Shown here piece after piece: positions 19,601 to 28,800 of a stretch of 33,402 bases of DNA. Each line of letters begins with the position of its first letter. Position 1 is the first letter of the stretch. Origin of the DNA: Bacteroidales bacterium (GTDB lineage: Bacteria; Bacteroidota; Bacteroidia; Bacteroidales; UBA1715); the NCBI GenBank assembly GCA_012519815.1, contig JAAYPM010000042.1:1-33402 (forward strand), read 5' to 3'. The notes under the pieces were generated by a model. That model worked only from the letters and a program-made list of their open reading frames with translations, searched no databases and had not been told where the DNA came from. The translations under genes were made by a program, and so were the position numbers.

Positions 19601-21288
19601 AAGCTGAACTTCATTTTTATTCTCGTTTAATGAGTCAAGATACCATCAACTTTAAATCGCAATATGCTAAATATGATTTAAATAAACATATTATTGATAC
19701 ACACAAGGTTCCTTATATTGATGTAGCTGATTCGCGAATTATACCTCATCAAGACAGTATAATTCAAATTAGAAAAGATGCAAATATGAGAACGATTCGA
19801 AATGCAACATTTATAGCAAATCGTACAAATCAATATCACACAATATATAATGCAACATTTAATGTGCAAGGAAAACTTGATTATAGTGGAACAGGATATT
19901 ATGATTATATTGACGAAACAAAACAAAAACAAACAGTACTGTTTTCTCATATTGGTGTAGATAGCGTTTTCCGTACGTTTGCAACTGGTAGAATTGCCGA
20001 AACTGATGAATTTACGCTCTCGCCTGTATATAAATATTATGGCGATGTGCGAATGAATGCATGGCGAAAAGATTTAACATTTACTGGAAATGTGCTTGTT
20101 GCTAATGAATGTGAAGTTATTTCTCCAAACTGGTTCAAATTTTCAAGTGAAATAGATCCTAATGAAATTTACATTCCTATTTCAAACTATCCTGTATCGC
20201 GTAATAATGACACAATAGGAGCTTCTATTTATATTAATAATAGACCAACGCATTTTTATACTTCGTTTTTAACTCCACTTAAATCAGAATATGATGCAAA
20301 AGTTGTAAATGCTTCAGGATATTTATTTTATGATAAATCTTCGAGACGATACAAAATTGGAGCGAAGGAGAAAATCCAAAACGAAGCATTGCAAGGAAAT
20401 TTACTTACATATCATCGTGAATACTGCAACACCTATGGTGAAGGGAAGCTAAATTTAGCTGCAGATTTAGGACAAATAAAAGTTGAAGCATACGGAAACG
20501 TTACCCATGCAATTGTTTCAAATCGGGTTACTATAGAAACATTCTTAACGGTTGATTTTATGTTTGACCAAAGAATATTGAATACTGTTGCCGATACGCT
20601 TATAAATCAACCCAAATTTAAAGCTGCCGATTTAACAACACTTACGTTTAAAAAAGGTATTACCGAATTACTTGGCGACGAAGCATCACAAGAAATTCAG
20701 TCTGAAATACAATTATATGGAACTATTAGAAGAAAACCTGCTGAATTACAACGCTCAATAGTATTTTCGCATGTTGATTTTGTGTGGGATACCGTTGCGT
20801 TTGCATATCGTTCGGTTGGACAATTAGGAGTGCATAGTATTTTAGGAAAAGACGTGAACAAAATGGTTGACGGATATGTAGAAATTGTAAAACTATACGC
20901 TGGTGATATGCTTACAATTTTCTTTGAACTTGAAGACAAATGGTATTTCTTCCACTACAATAGAGAAACCATGGAATTTGTATCAGCAGAAGCACCTATA
21001 AATTTGGCAATGGAGAACATAAAAGAAGCACAACGCGTTATGAACGTTCCTCGTAGAGAAGCACAATACAAATATCAACTATCATCAGAGGCAGTAATGC
21101 GAAACTTTGTAGGAAAATTTAAAGCTGGTGAAGGATATACAAATATAGCGCCTCCTACCATTCCTGTACCGGGAGCACAACCACAAGGAGCTCCACAGAT
21201 TGGCACAGAACAACAAGGAGAACAGGAAGCTGCTCCTAAAACCGATGGAGATGAATATGATTCTTATGAAGATCCTGATGATTATTAA
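16666..21288 (+). CDS. Very large exported protein of unknown function
   Basis: A 1540-residue protein with a clear signal peptide (MKFLQKCIIVFCVI ... AFSQ, cleavage near residue 23). I recognise no named domain. Most of it reads as beta-rich repeats of short strands with aromatic and Asp residues, for example FTFDGIIQSGLFTFYGRGFD and VDSLKIKVQ; similar FxxxG patterns recur through to about residue 1250. A different, helical stretch at about 475-540 (FLRAEPIAVEHLCLDLLYRG) could be a small winged-helix-like insertion. No C-terminal beta-barrel signature or T9SS sorting domain is evident. The end (about 1490-1540) is Pro/Gln rich, then strongly acidic with DEYDSYEDPDDY. Periplasmic or surface location is inferred. 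Probably co-transcribed with prmA; a hairpin terminator follows. Confidence 0.85.
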   Translation: MKFLQKCIIVFCVIALHTTAFSQVRQFSENNEEFFNQLDDFFSNSSRAKELKKFHKDLKKYWNSGAIPSEEQKNIVETCNILLSKHGRAYPHFYNYFTAIQLFFVKDHAMSSYHEWDKALRYLITSKGMVTTDKFLMSSIRLLDNNELEASSTATWRVARLRSFAYSFNEQTKEVRITFPPTDLICQSAKNEFILYQAAGYYLPFENQWVGIRGKVSWERSGANSELVFADLGNYVIDMRRNTYDADSVWFTNKTYFQEPLLGKLSERTVPVRDPESVSYPRFQSYQQFFEIPDMYPGINYKGGLTMHGARVIGSGTAENPATLHFVRGDSTLVFCKSESFIFNKDHVVGRNTEISIYVQKDSIYHPGLLFRYDVATKQVSLIRNEDTENLSRAPYSNSYHMISMDFPQLTWRIDELNMRMGGLEGTTVNKASFESANYFRASRYSEIGMYDRTHPLIALTRLSEQKKSETFTLHDLSNFLRAEPIAVEHLCLDLLYRGLITYDIDKKIIGLTPRIQEYIDARMGRIDYDVIQFNSEHDVRGLHNALLDLSSYNLEMTGVSKIQVSDSQNVIFYPRGSQITMSKNRDFTFDGIIQSGLFTFYGRGFDFNYDAFRIGLKNVDSLKIKVQSLTQNEFGLRPLVEVKNAIEYITGEILIDDPNNKSSIKDYPQYPIFDSKQHSYVFYDYPAIYGGVYDRKKFFFKVDPYVIDSINNFSTEGLFFDGEFQSAQIFETMREKIVVQPDYSFGFTRVTGTKGYPVYKGKGQFTDTINLSFKGLRGIGKIEYLNTHAKSSRGFTFFPDSTKGRADTYHIARQSKSKGAEYPEVNGEQVDILWEPYLDRWVSVETGKAFKMYGDTTHLTGGLIFTPKNLTGWGRYTFSEAIITANDFTFKEKEVLADHSNFDLASGANLSDMAFQTENVQTYVNYETKKANFKANDNVTVVQFPQNKYICYLNQFTWDMVTKQIELGNPKALTEDVEAELHFYSRLMSQDTINFKSQYAKYDLNKHIIDTHKVPYIDVADSRIIPHQDSIIQIRKDANMRTIRNATFIANRTNQYHTIYNATFNVQGKLDYSGTGYYDYIDETKQKQTVLFSHIGVDSVFRTFATGRIAETDEFTLSPVYKYYGDVRMNAWRKDLTFTGNVLVANECEVISPNWFKFSSEIDPNEIYIPISNYPVSRNNDTIGASIYINNRPTHFYTSFLTPLKSEYDAKVVNASGYLFYDKSSRRYKIGAKEKIQNEALQGNLLTYHREYCNTYGEGKLNLAADLGQIKVEAYGNVTHAIVSNRVTIETFLTVDFMFDQRILNTVADTLINQPKFKAADLTTLTFKKGITELLGDEASQEIQSEIQLYGTIRRKPAELQRSIVFSHVDFVWDTVAFAYRSVGQLGVHSILGKDVNKMVDGYVEIVKLYAGDMLTIFFELEDKWYFFHYNRETMEFVSAEAPINLAMENIKEAQRVMNVPRREAQYKYQLSSEAVMRNFVGKFKAGEGYTNIAPPTIPVPGAQPQGAPQIGTEQQGEQEAAPKTDGDEYDSYEDPDDY

Positions 21289-21301
21289 TACAATACAGTA
21301 T

Positions 21302-21332
21302 AAAAAAAGTCGAATAGTATTCGACTTTTTTT
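21302..21332. terminator. Rho-independent terminator after the large exported protein gene
   Basis: A perfect inverted repeat: AAAAAAAGTCGAATA and TATTCGACTTTTTTT flank a single central G, beginning 13 bases after the stop. The A- and T-runs would allow it to work in either direction, though only the plus-strand gene ends here. Confidence 0.9.
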
Positions 21333-21504
21333 ATTTCTAACACATTTTATATAAGAATAAATCACACATTCCATTCTAATAAAAAACATATATTAAATCT
21401 TAAATATTTATAACTTTATTATAGGTTAAATAGAGAGTTTTTAAGGAATTTTTATTAATTTAGCAGCTTAAAATTAGTATCGTTTTTATTTATAAAGTTT
21501 AATT

Positions 21505-24500
21505 ATGGCAGACAAAAGGAAGTTTATAACATGTGATGGAAATTATGCTGCAGCACATGTTTCGTATGCATTTACCGAAACAGCAGGAATTTATCCAATT
21601 ACCCCTTCTTCTGATATGGCAGAACACACAGACTCGTTCGCAGCTAACGGAAGAAAAAATATTTTTAATGACACAGTAAAAGTTGTAGAGATGCAATCGG
21701 AAGCAGGTGCCGCTGGAACAGTTCACGGTGCATTGCAAGCTGGTGCTCTTACTACTACCTATACTGCATCGCAAGGATTATTATTAATGCTTCCAAACAT
21801 GTACAAAATCTCGGGTGAACTTTTACCCGCAGTATTTCATGTAAGTGCTCGTGCTCTTGCTGCACAAGCGCTTTCTATTTTTGGTGACCATCAAGATGTA
21901 TATGCTGCACGCATGACAGGTTTTACAATGTTATGTTCAAGCAGTGTTCAAGAGGTTATGGATTTAGGTGCAGTTGCACACCTTGCTGCTATAAAAAGCA
22001 GTGTTCCTGTGCTCCATTTTTTTGATGGATTCCGTACTTCTCATGAAATTCAAAAAATTCAAGCGTGGGATTATAGCGAATTAGCAGAAATGGCAGACTA
22101 CGATGCTATTCAAAAATTTAGAGATAAAGCCCTCAGCTCAGAACATCCTGTTACAAGAGGAACAGCACAAAATCCTGACGTATATTTTCAAGCACGAGAA
22201 GCATCAAATTCATTTTATAATGCAGTGCCTCAAATAATTGAGGATTACATGAAGGAAGTTAATAAGCGTACTGGTAGAAACTATCAGCTCTACAATTATT
22301 TTGGAGCTTCCGATGCTGAACATATAATTATAGCAATGGGTTCGGTAAGCGAAACAATTCGTGAAACCATTGATTACATGAATAGTAAAGGCAAAAAAGT
22401 TGGGTTCTTACAAATTCATTTATACCGCCCATTCTCTGTTAAACATTTTTTACATGCTCTTCCAAAAACTGTTAAAAAAATTGCTGTTTTAGATAGAACT
22501 AAAGAGCCAGGAGCAGCAGGTGAACCATTGTTTTTAGATGTTTGCAATGCTTTTTATGGCACACCAAACGCTCCAGTTATTGTTGGTGGTAGATATGGTT
22601 TATCATCAAAAGATACAACACCACGACAAATAAGAGCTGTGTTTACAAATCTTGAACAGCCAGAGCCTAAAAACGGATTTACAATTGGTATTGTTGATGA
22701 TGTTACCTTTACATCACTTGTAATGAGCGATGAAGAAATTAACACTGTACCCGAAGGTACTGTTGAATGTAAATTTTACGGATTGGGGTCTGATGGAACT
22801 GTTGGAGCGAATAAAAACTCTATAAAAATTATTGGTGATAACACAAACCAATATGCACAAGGGTATTTTTCATATGACTCTAAAAAATCGGGAGGCATTA
22901 CAATATCGCATCTGCGATTTGGAAAAAAACCTATTACTTCTACCTATTTAGTAAGTAATCCAGGATTTGTTTCATGTTCAGAACCGTCATATCTTGATAA
23001 ATATGACATGCTTCAGGGAATTAAACAAGGCGGCACATTTTTATTAAATTCGCTTTGGGATGCTACAGAAATTGAAAAACATCTACCCAACAAAATCAAA
23101 AAACAACTTGCACTCAATAATGTAAAATTCTATATTATTAATGCAACAAAAGTTGCCGAAGAAATTGGATTGGGCAACCGCACAAACACTATTCTTCAAT
23201 CGGCATTCTTTAAACTTGCAAATGTAATTCCGTATGAAGATGCTGTGGGATATATGAAAGAAGCAATTAAATCATCATATGGAAATAAAGGAGAACATAT
23301 TGTAAACATGAACAGCAAAGCCGTTGATAGTGGCGTTGACAGTTTGCAAGAAGTTCCTGTTAAAGCAGAATGGAAAAATTTACCAGAATCAAATGACTTT
23401 AAAATATATCAAGGAGTTAATGAAAATACCGATAAGGAATTAGCAGATTTTGTGGTAAATATGGCAGCTGTAATGAATCAACAAGAAGGCGACTCATTAC
23501 CAGTAAGTGCGTTTATGAAATATGTTGACGGTACCATTCCAAATGGTAGTACCGCTTTTGAGAAACGTGGTATTGCTGTAAATATTCCAGAGTGGCACAA
23601 AGATAATTGTATTCAGTGTAATCAATGTGCATATGTTTGTCCTCATGGAGTTATTCGTCCGTTTTTACTTAACGAAGAAGAATTGGCAGCCTCTCCAAAT
23701 GAATTAAGCACATTAAATGCTATAGGTAAAGGATTTGAAGGGCTACAATATCGCATTCAAGTTTCTGTTCTTGACTGTACTGGTTGTGGAAGTTGTGCAA
23801 ATGTATGTCCAGGCAAAAAAGGCGAAAAAGCTTTAGTTATGACACCGCTTCAAGAACTTGTAGAAGAGGAAAAAGTAAACTGGGAATATATTTCGGAGAA
23901 TGTTACATACAAAGACACAATAGCACCAATTTCTACCGTAAAAGGTTCGCAATTTAGACAACCTTTATTTGAATTTTCGGGTGCATGTGCAGGTTGTGGA
24001 GAGACACCATATGTTAAATTAATTACACAATTATATGGTGACAGAATGGTTGTTGCAAATGCTACAGGTTGTTCGTCTATTTACGGTGGATCTTCACCAT
24101 CAACACCATACACAAAAAATAAAGATGGCAAAGGTGTTGCTTGGGCAAACTCTTTATTTGAAGATAATGCGGAGTTCGGATTAGGTATTACAATTGCTAT
24201 GAATAAATTGCGCGACCGCATTGCTATGAAAATGGATGAATCTATGAGCAGCGTGTCTGCAGAGTTACAATCGGCATTTACACAATGGATAGAAGGAAAA
24301 GACGATGCCGAAGCTTCAATTACAGCAACTGAAAATCTTGTACCACTTCTTGAAAAATCAGAAAAACCTATAGCAAAAGATATTCTTGCACTACAACAAT
24401 ATCTCACTAAAAAATCAAATTGGATTATTGGTGGCGATGGTTGGGCATATGATATTGGCTTTGGAGGTTTAGACCACGTACTTGCATCTGGAGAAGATGT

Positions 24501-25077
24501 AAATGTTCTTGTTCTTGACACTGAAGTATATTCAAACACAGGTGGACAAGCATCAAAATCATCTCCAACAGGTTCGGTTGCAAAATTTGCAACAGCAGGT
24601 AAAACAGTTCGAAAAAAGGATTTAGGACGCATGGCTATGACCTATGGTTATGTATATGTAGCACAAGTTGCAATGGGTGCAAATCAAGCACAACTGTTAA
24701 AAACAATTCGTGAAGCAGAATCGTATCCGGGACCATCGTTAATAATTGCATACGCTCCTTGTATTGCACATGGCATTAAAGGAGGTTTAGGAATTTCACA
24801 AACCGAAGAAAAATATGCAGTTGAATGTGGATATTGGCACTTATACAGATTTGACCCTCGCCTTGAAGCGGAAGGTAAAAATCCATTTCAATTAGATTCA
24901 AAAGAGCCAAATTTTGAGGAATACAAAAATTTCTTGAAGAATGAAGTTCGGTACACAACCTTACTTAAAACATTCCCTGAAAATGCAACTCAATTATTTG
25001 AACAATCTCTTGAAGATGCAAAATGGAGATACAAACAGTACACACGCCTTGCATCAATGAACTACGATCAAGAATAG
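21505..25077 (+). CDS. nifJ: Pyruvate:ferredoxin (flavodoxin) oxidoreductase
   Basis: Oxidatively decarboxylates pyruvate to acetyl-CoA and CO2, passing electrons to ferredoxin or flavodoxin; a central anaerobic enzyme. The 1190-residue single chain contains all PFOR domains in order: the pyruvate-binding PITPSSDMAEHTD at about 31-43, EMQSEAGAAGTVHGAL near 61-76, the CoA-binding middle region, a two-cluster ferredoxin domain (Cys702, 705, 708, 712 and Cys758, 761, 764, 768), and the C-terminal ThDP domain with GGDGWAYDIGFGG and DTEVYSNTGGQ. The four ligands of the proximal cluster are present: Cys828 and Cys831 (CAGC), Cys853 (ATGCSS) and Cys1086 (YAPC). It is a single-gene unit ending at a hairpin shared with the convergent regulator gene. 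Confidence 0.98.
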   Translation: MADKRKFITCDGNYAAAHVSYAFTETAGIYPITPSSDMAEHTDSFAANGRKNIFNDTVKVVEMQSEAGAAGTVHGALQAGALTTTYTASQGLLLMLPNMYKISGELLPAVFHVSARALAAQALSIFGDHQDVYAARMTGFTMLCSSSVQEVMDLGAVAHLAAIKSSVPVLHFFDGFRTSHEIQKIQAWDYSELAEMADYDAIQKFRDKALSSEHPVTRGTAQNPDVYFQAREASNSFYNAVPQIIEDYMKEVNKRTGRNYQLYNYFGASDAEHIIIAMGSVSETIRETIDYMNSKGKKVGFLQIHLYRPFSVKHFLHALPKTVKKIAVLDRTKEPGAAGEPLFLDVCNAFYGTPNAPVIVGGRYGLSSKDTTPRQIRAVFTNLEQPEPKNGFTIGIVDDVTFTSLVMSDEEINTVPEGTVECKFYGLGSDGTVGANKNSIKIIGDNTNQYAQGYFSYDSKKSGGITISHLRFGKKPITSTYLVSNPGFVSCSEPSYLDKYDMLQGIKQGGTFLLNSLWDATEIEKHLPNKIKKQLALNNVKFYIINATKVAEEIGLGNRTNTILQSAFFKLANVIPYEDAVGYMKEAIKSSYGNKGEHIVNMNSKAVDSGVDSLQEVPVKAEWKNLPESNDFKIYQGVNENTDKELADFVVNMAAVMNQQEGDSLPVSAFMKYVDGTIPNGSTAFEKRGIAVNIPEWHKDNCIQCNQCAYVCPHGVIRPFLLNEEELAASPNELSTLNAIGKGFEGLQYRIQVSVLDCTGCGSCANVCPGKKGEKALVMTPLQELVEEEKVNWEYISENVTYKDTIAPISTVKGSQFRQPLFEFSGACAGCGETPYVKLITQLYGDRMVVANATGCSSIYGGSSPSTPYTKNKDGKGVAWANSLFEDNAEFGLGITIAMNKLRDRIAMKMDESMSSVSAELQSAFTQWIEGKDDAEASITATENLVPLLEKSEKPIAKDILALQQYLTKKSNWIIGGDGWAYDIGFGGLDHVLASGEDVNVLVLDTEVYSNTGGQASKSSPTGSVAKFATAGKTVRKKDLGRMAMTYGYVYVAQVAMGANQAQLLKTIREAESYPGPSLIIAYAPCIAHGIKGGLGISQTEEKYAVECGYWHLYRFDPRLEAEGKNPFQLDSKEPNFEEYKNFLKNEVRYTTLLKTFPENATQLFEQSLEDAKWRYKQYTRLASMNYDQE

Positions 25078-25096
25078 TGTGAGTTACACATCGTAT

Positions 25097-25130
25097 AAAA
25101 AGGGAATTCAGAATTGAATTCCCTTTTTTT
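25097..25130. terminator. bidirectional terminator between nifJ and the LuxR-type regulator
   Basis: AAAAAGGGAATTC / GAATTCCCTTTTT pair over 13 bp around the loop AGAATT, with T-runs on both strands. It starts 20 bases after the nifJ stop and lies 38 bases beyond the stop of the minus-strand regulator, so it can serve both. Confidence 0.9.
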
Positions 25131-25167
25131 ATAACACAAACCTACAAACCACAATCTAAAATCGTGT

Positions 25168-25815
25168 TTATAACTGAATTATATTATTTTTAATTGAAAA
25201 TTTTATTAAATCAATAGTTGTTTTTAATTGAAGTTTTTGCATAATATGGGTTTTGTGAGTTTCAACCGTTCTAATACTTATACATAACTTATCGGCAATT
25301 TCTTGATTTGTTAAACTGCTACCCCATAATTTAATAATTTCAATTTGTCGCTCACTTAATTTTTGCAAGTTTTCTTCGGGAGTTGCATCATTTATTTTAC
25401 GCACATATTGCTGCAAAACAATATGTTTAATAGATTTATCAAAATAATCAAATCCATTTCGTAAAGAATACACAGCTTCTATTAAATCTCTTGGTTCTGC
25501 ATTATTTGACAATAATCCTTTGGCATTTGATTTTACAATTTTAATAATTGTTTCTTCCGTTCTATCGGCAGGTATAACTAAAATTTTTAATTTTTGATGG
25601 ATTGCGTGTAAACGAACAAACAAATTTAAAGTACGATTTGAAACATCAGAAACGCTGATAATGAGAACATGTAGATTTTTATTGGCAACTTTATCAACAA
25701 GCATTTTTTTATTATCAATTGCAAATAAAATATTAAAATCATTGCAATTGTCGAGTATTAATTCTACTCCACGAAGTAAAAGTTTGTGTTGAATACATAT
25801 ACCTACATTAATCAT
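25168..25815 (-). CDS. LuxR/NarL-type regulator with degenerate receiver domain
   Basis: A 215-residue DNA-binding regulator. The C-terminal helix-turn-helix (about 151-215) is intact: LSERQIEIIKLW, NQEIADKLCIS, RTVETHKTHIMQKL. The N-terminal 120 residues keep the receiver fold pattern, but phosphorylation residues are missing: the acidic pair position reads Ile8-Gln9, the phospho-acceptor position is Ser54 (HVLIISV), the switch Thr/Ser position is Pro82, and the conserved Lys is Asn104 (GLLSN). It is therefore probably controlled without Asp phosphorylation. The start lies four bases after the stop of the 1519-residue sensor/PEP-synthase-like gene, so the two form an operon and likely one signalling unit. 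Target genes are unknown; nifJ and its own operon are candidates by position only. Confidence 0.92.
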   Translation of the reverse strand: MINVGICIQHKLLLRGVELILDNCNDFNILFAIDNKKMLVDKVANKNLHVLIISVSDVSNRTLNLFVRLHAIHQKLKILVIPADRTEETIIKIVKSNAKGLLSNNAEPRDLIEAVYSLRNGFDYFDKSIKHIVLQQYVRKINDATPEENLQKLSERQIEIIKLWGSSLTNQEIADKLCISIRTVETHKTHIMQKLQLKTTIDLIKFSIKNNIIQL

Positions 25816-25819
25816 GTGT

Positions 25820-28800
25820 TTACAGTATAATTATCGAAGTTTTTTTCTTACCGTCCATAAGTACACGCAATGATTTTTTAAAACGCACATGAACACAATG
25901 TTTTGTTTTTTTAATTACTTTTTGCTTTGCAATCACGTCCCATGCAATAAAATCGGTAGCAGAATTATGATGCACCGAAAAATAACCAACATTCATTGAT
26001 GTAACATTATGGAAAAAATGTGAACCTAAAGATGAATCAAGAGGAAAATTATCAAGACTTGTTTCTACAATTACTTTTGCTTTAGAAATTTGAGACCAAG
26101 TAACAGGCACTCCTAAAAATCGGTCGCGAGTGCCCCAACGTCCAGGACCTAATAAAACATACTTTCGATTTTCTTGTATCATTTGCTTATTAATTTCCTC
26201 TATTTCGGCAGCCATTTCAACTGTTTCTAATTTATTAAACGATTCGGGACTAACACACACTAAATCAGTTATATCAGAAACTTCACCATTCCCTAAACTC
26301 TGTTGCGAATACAACAATAAATCCTTTCGTTGAAATTTAGTAAAATCAATAGGTATTGTATTTATTCCTGTAAGCAAAGGTTTTATTTGCAACAAATAAA
26401 ATGTTGGCTTGTTGTATTTATTAGGCTCTAAATCAACAGCATATTCAATTTCAACAGGAGAACCAAATGCCTCTTCAACTGTTTTCAAAATTACTTCAAT
26501 TGTTTTTGCAAGCGGTATATAATTATGTTGCAAAATATTTGCAAAATTTATAATGCGTGGTCCCGATGTCATTAACCCCGGCTCTATTCTATCATTATCA
26601 ACATTATATACAGACGCACAATGTTTCAGTGTACCATGCTTTTCGGCAACATCAATATCAAGAAGTTCCATAGCAGCATATTCTCCGTCAGCAACAAAAT
26701 CAACATCAATATTAGTAGTTTTAAGTGCATAAAACTGCCTTTGCGTTGCCTGCAAAATATCTTTTGTTCCGTACACCGACACATTTGGATATTTTGGCGA
26801 AAAACGATATGATTTCCAGCCATTAACCACATATGTACCAAGTCCAACGGCTGCAACAGCAAATCCCTCTTCGGGTTTCATATTGCCAATCGGGTAATAA
26901 TTATAAGATTGTGCCACACCGCTCACATGAGGATAATAATATTCACCATGATACGAGCCTACTAATTCTTGCAACACAATAGCCATTTTTTCATCTTCAA
27001 CTTTATGATTGATTGCTTCAAAATATATACGAGCATCTTTTGAATACACAGAGGCGTACACCATTTTTATTGCATCAGATATAAATTCTACAATTTTGCG
27101 TTTATATGTTTTTGAATTTGGAATAACATATGTGTCAAAAACACCAGAAAACGGATGCGTTAAAGAATCTTCTGAGGTACTTGAAGACCGCACCGCAATT
27201 GGACGATCTACTTGATTTACAAACACTTTAATTTTCTTTAACAAAGAAGGAGATAATTTTCCTTTTGCAAAAAACTCACGAAGTTTTTCGTATGGTAATT
27301 TTGTATTAAATATTTTATCAGAAAGTTTATTTCGTGTAATAAAATTTTGGAATTCATCGGTACCAATAACAACAGTAACAGGGGTTAATATTGAAATTTG
27401 TTGTGATAATTCAGAGAAATCGGTGTTATACAACAACACATCAATAAATCCCAAACCTCTTCCTTTTCCTCCGAGTGAGCCTGTACAAAATGTTACAATA
27501 TTGCGTTCGTCAATAGTGGCCGATTCTTCAAACGTTATAATTTTTCCTCGTTTTTTAACCTCCCTATATTTACGAAATTCCTCTAAAATCAATGCTCGTT
27601 TTTCTGCAAGATTTTCATATTCTTCAACTCGAATAGAATTTATATTTTGAGCCAATTCTATTTCGCCACGTGCCATTAACCAAATTGAAAATTGATTTTG
27701 GTGTGCATGTAAATAAAAAGAATCATCGGGTACAGTTGCAATTAAATTTTCAAATTCACGCAATGATTTTGCTTCGGCAATTTCAATTTCATCTTTATCG
27801 CGAAATACAAAATTACCAAAGCCCAAATAACTTTGTAAAAACACGGTTAAATCACGTATTAAATAGTCGGAATTTTTGTCAAGAAATTTTACACCAAGTT
27901 TTTCAGCAACAAATTTATTTTGTTCTTCAGACGACTGCAAGATAACAGGCAAATTATAAATTTTTGTTCGAGCATATTGTATAAATTTCACTCCCGCTTC
28001 TTTGTCAAGTTTTCCTGTCCGTTCAAATTCAAAATCAGAAATAACACACAGCAAAAAATCTTTATACATATTAAAAATAGAGATTGCCTCTTCATAATTT
28101 CGAGCCAATAAAATTTTTGGACGAGATCGCATTTTACAAATTTTATTGAGTTCATTTTTAGAAACTTCGGGTAAAATTTGTCGCACTTGGTCAAATACTA
28201 TTGAATATAAGGTTTGCAAATATCTTGAATAATACAATGGAGAATCTTCTATTAATAAAATTACCCGCACTAATCCAATTTTTGTGTCATTTGCCACATT
28301 CACTCTATCTTCTATTGATTTAACCATTGTAAAAAAAATGAGCGAGTCGCCATTCCACACAAAAATTTTATCGACCGAACGAATTGTAGGCACAATATTT
28401 TCGAAATGTTTTAAATCATTTTTTTTGTTTAACAGCAAATAAATTGGTATTTCTGTGTGCTTTGCTCTAATTTCCTCGCTCATTGTTATAGGAGCATGTT
28501 TATCTATTCCTGCCATCACCACTATTAAATCAAACGATGTGGTTTCTAACAATTCAAGGGCTTCATCTAAAGATGAAACGCCAGTAATACGAGGAAGTGA
28601 AAACAAGCTATATTGATAAATTTCTCCCATAAATTTTTCAAAAAACGAGTCTTCACTTTCGAGCATAAAAGCATCGTACAAGGTTGATACAAATAAAATA
28701 TGTTTTACTTTATATTTCATCATATCTAAATACACGTACTTTTCAAGCGATTGCTGATTAAAATACAGTTGTATAGGGCGTTTTGTTTGACTAAGTGATT

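Noticed and set aside
24081-24632. 183-codon open frame on the minus strand within nifJ
   Set aside because: It lies fully antisense to the conserved ThDP region of PFOR, has no recognisable protein features and reflects codon bias of the real gene.
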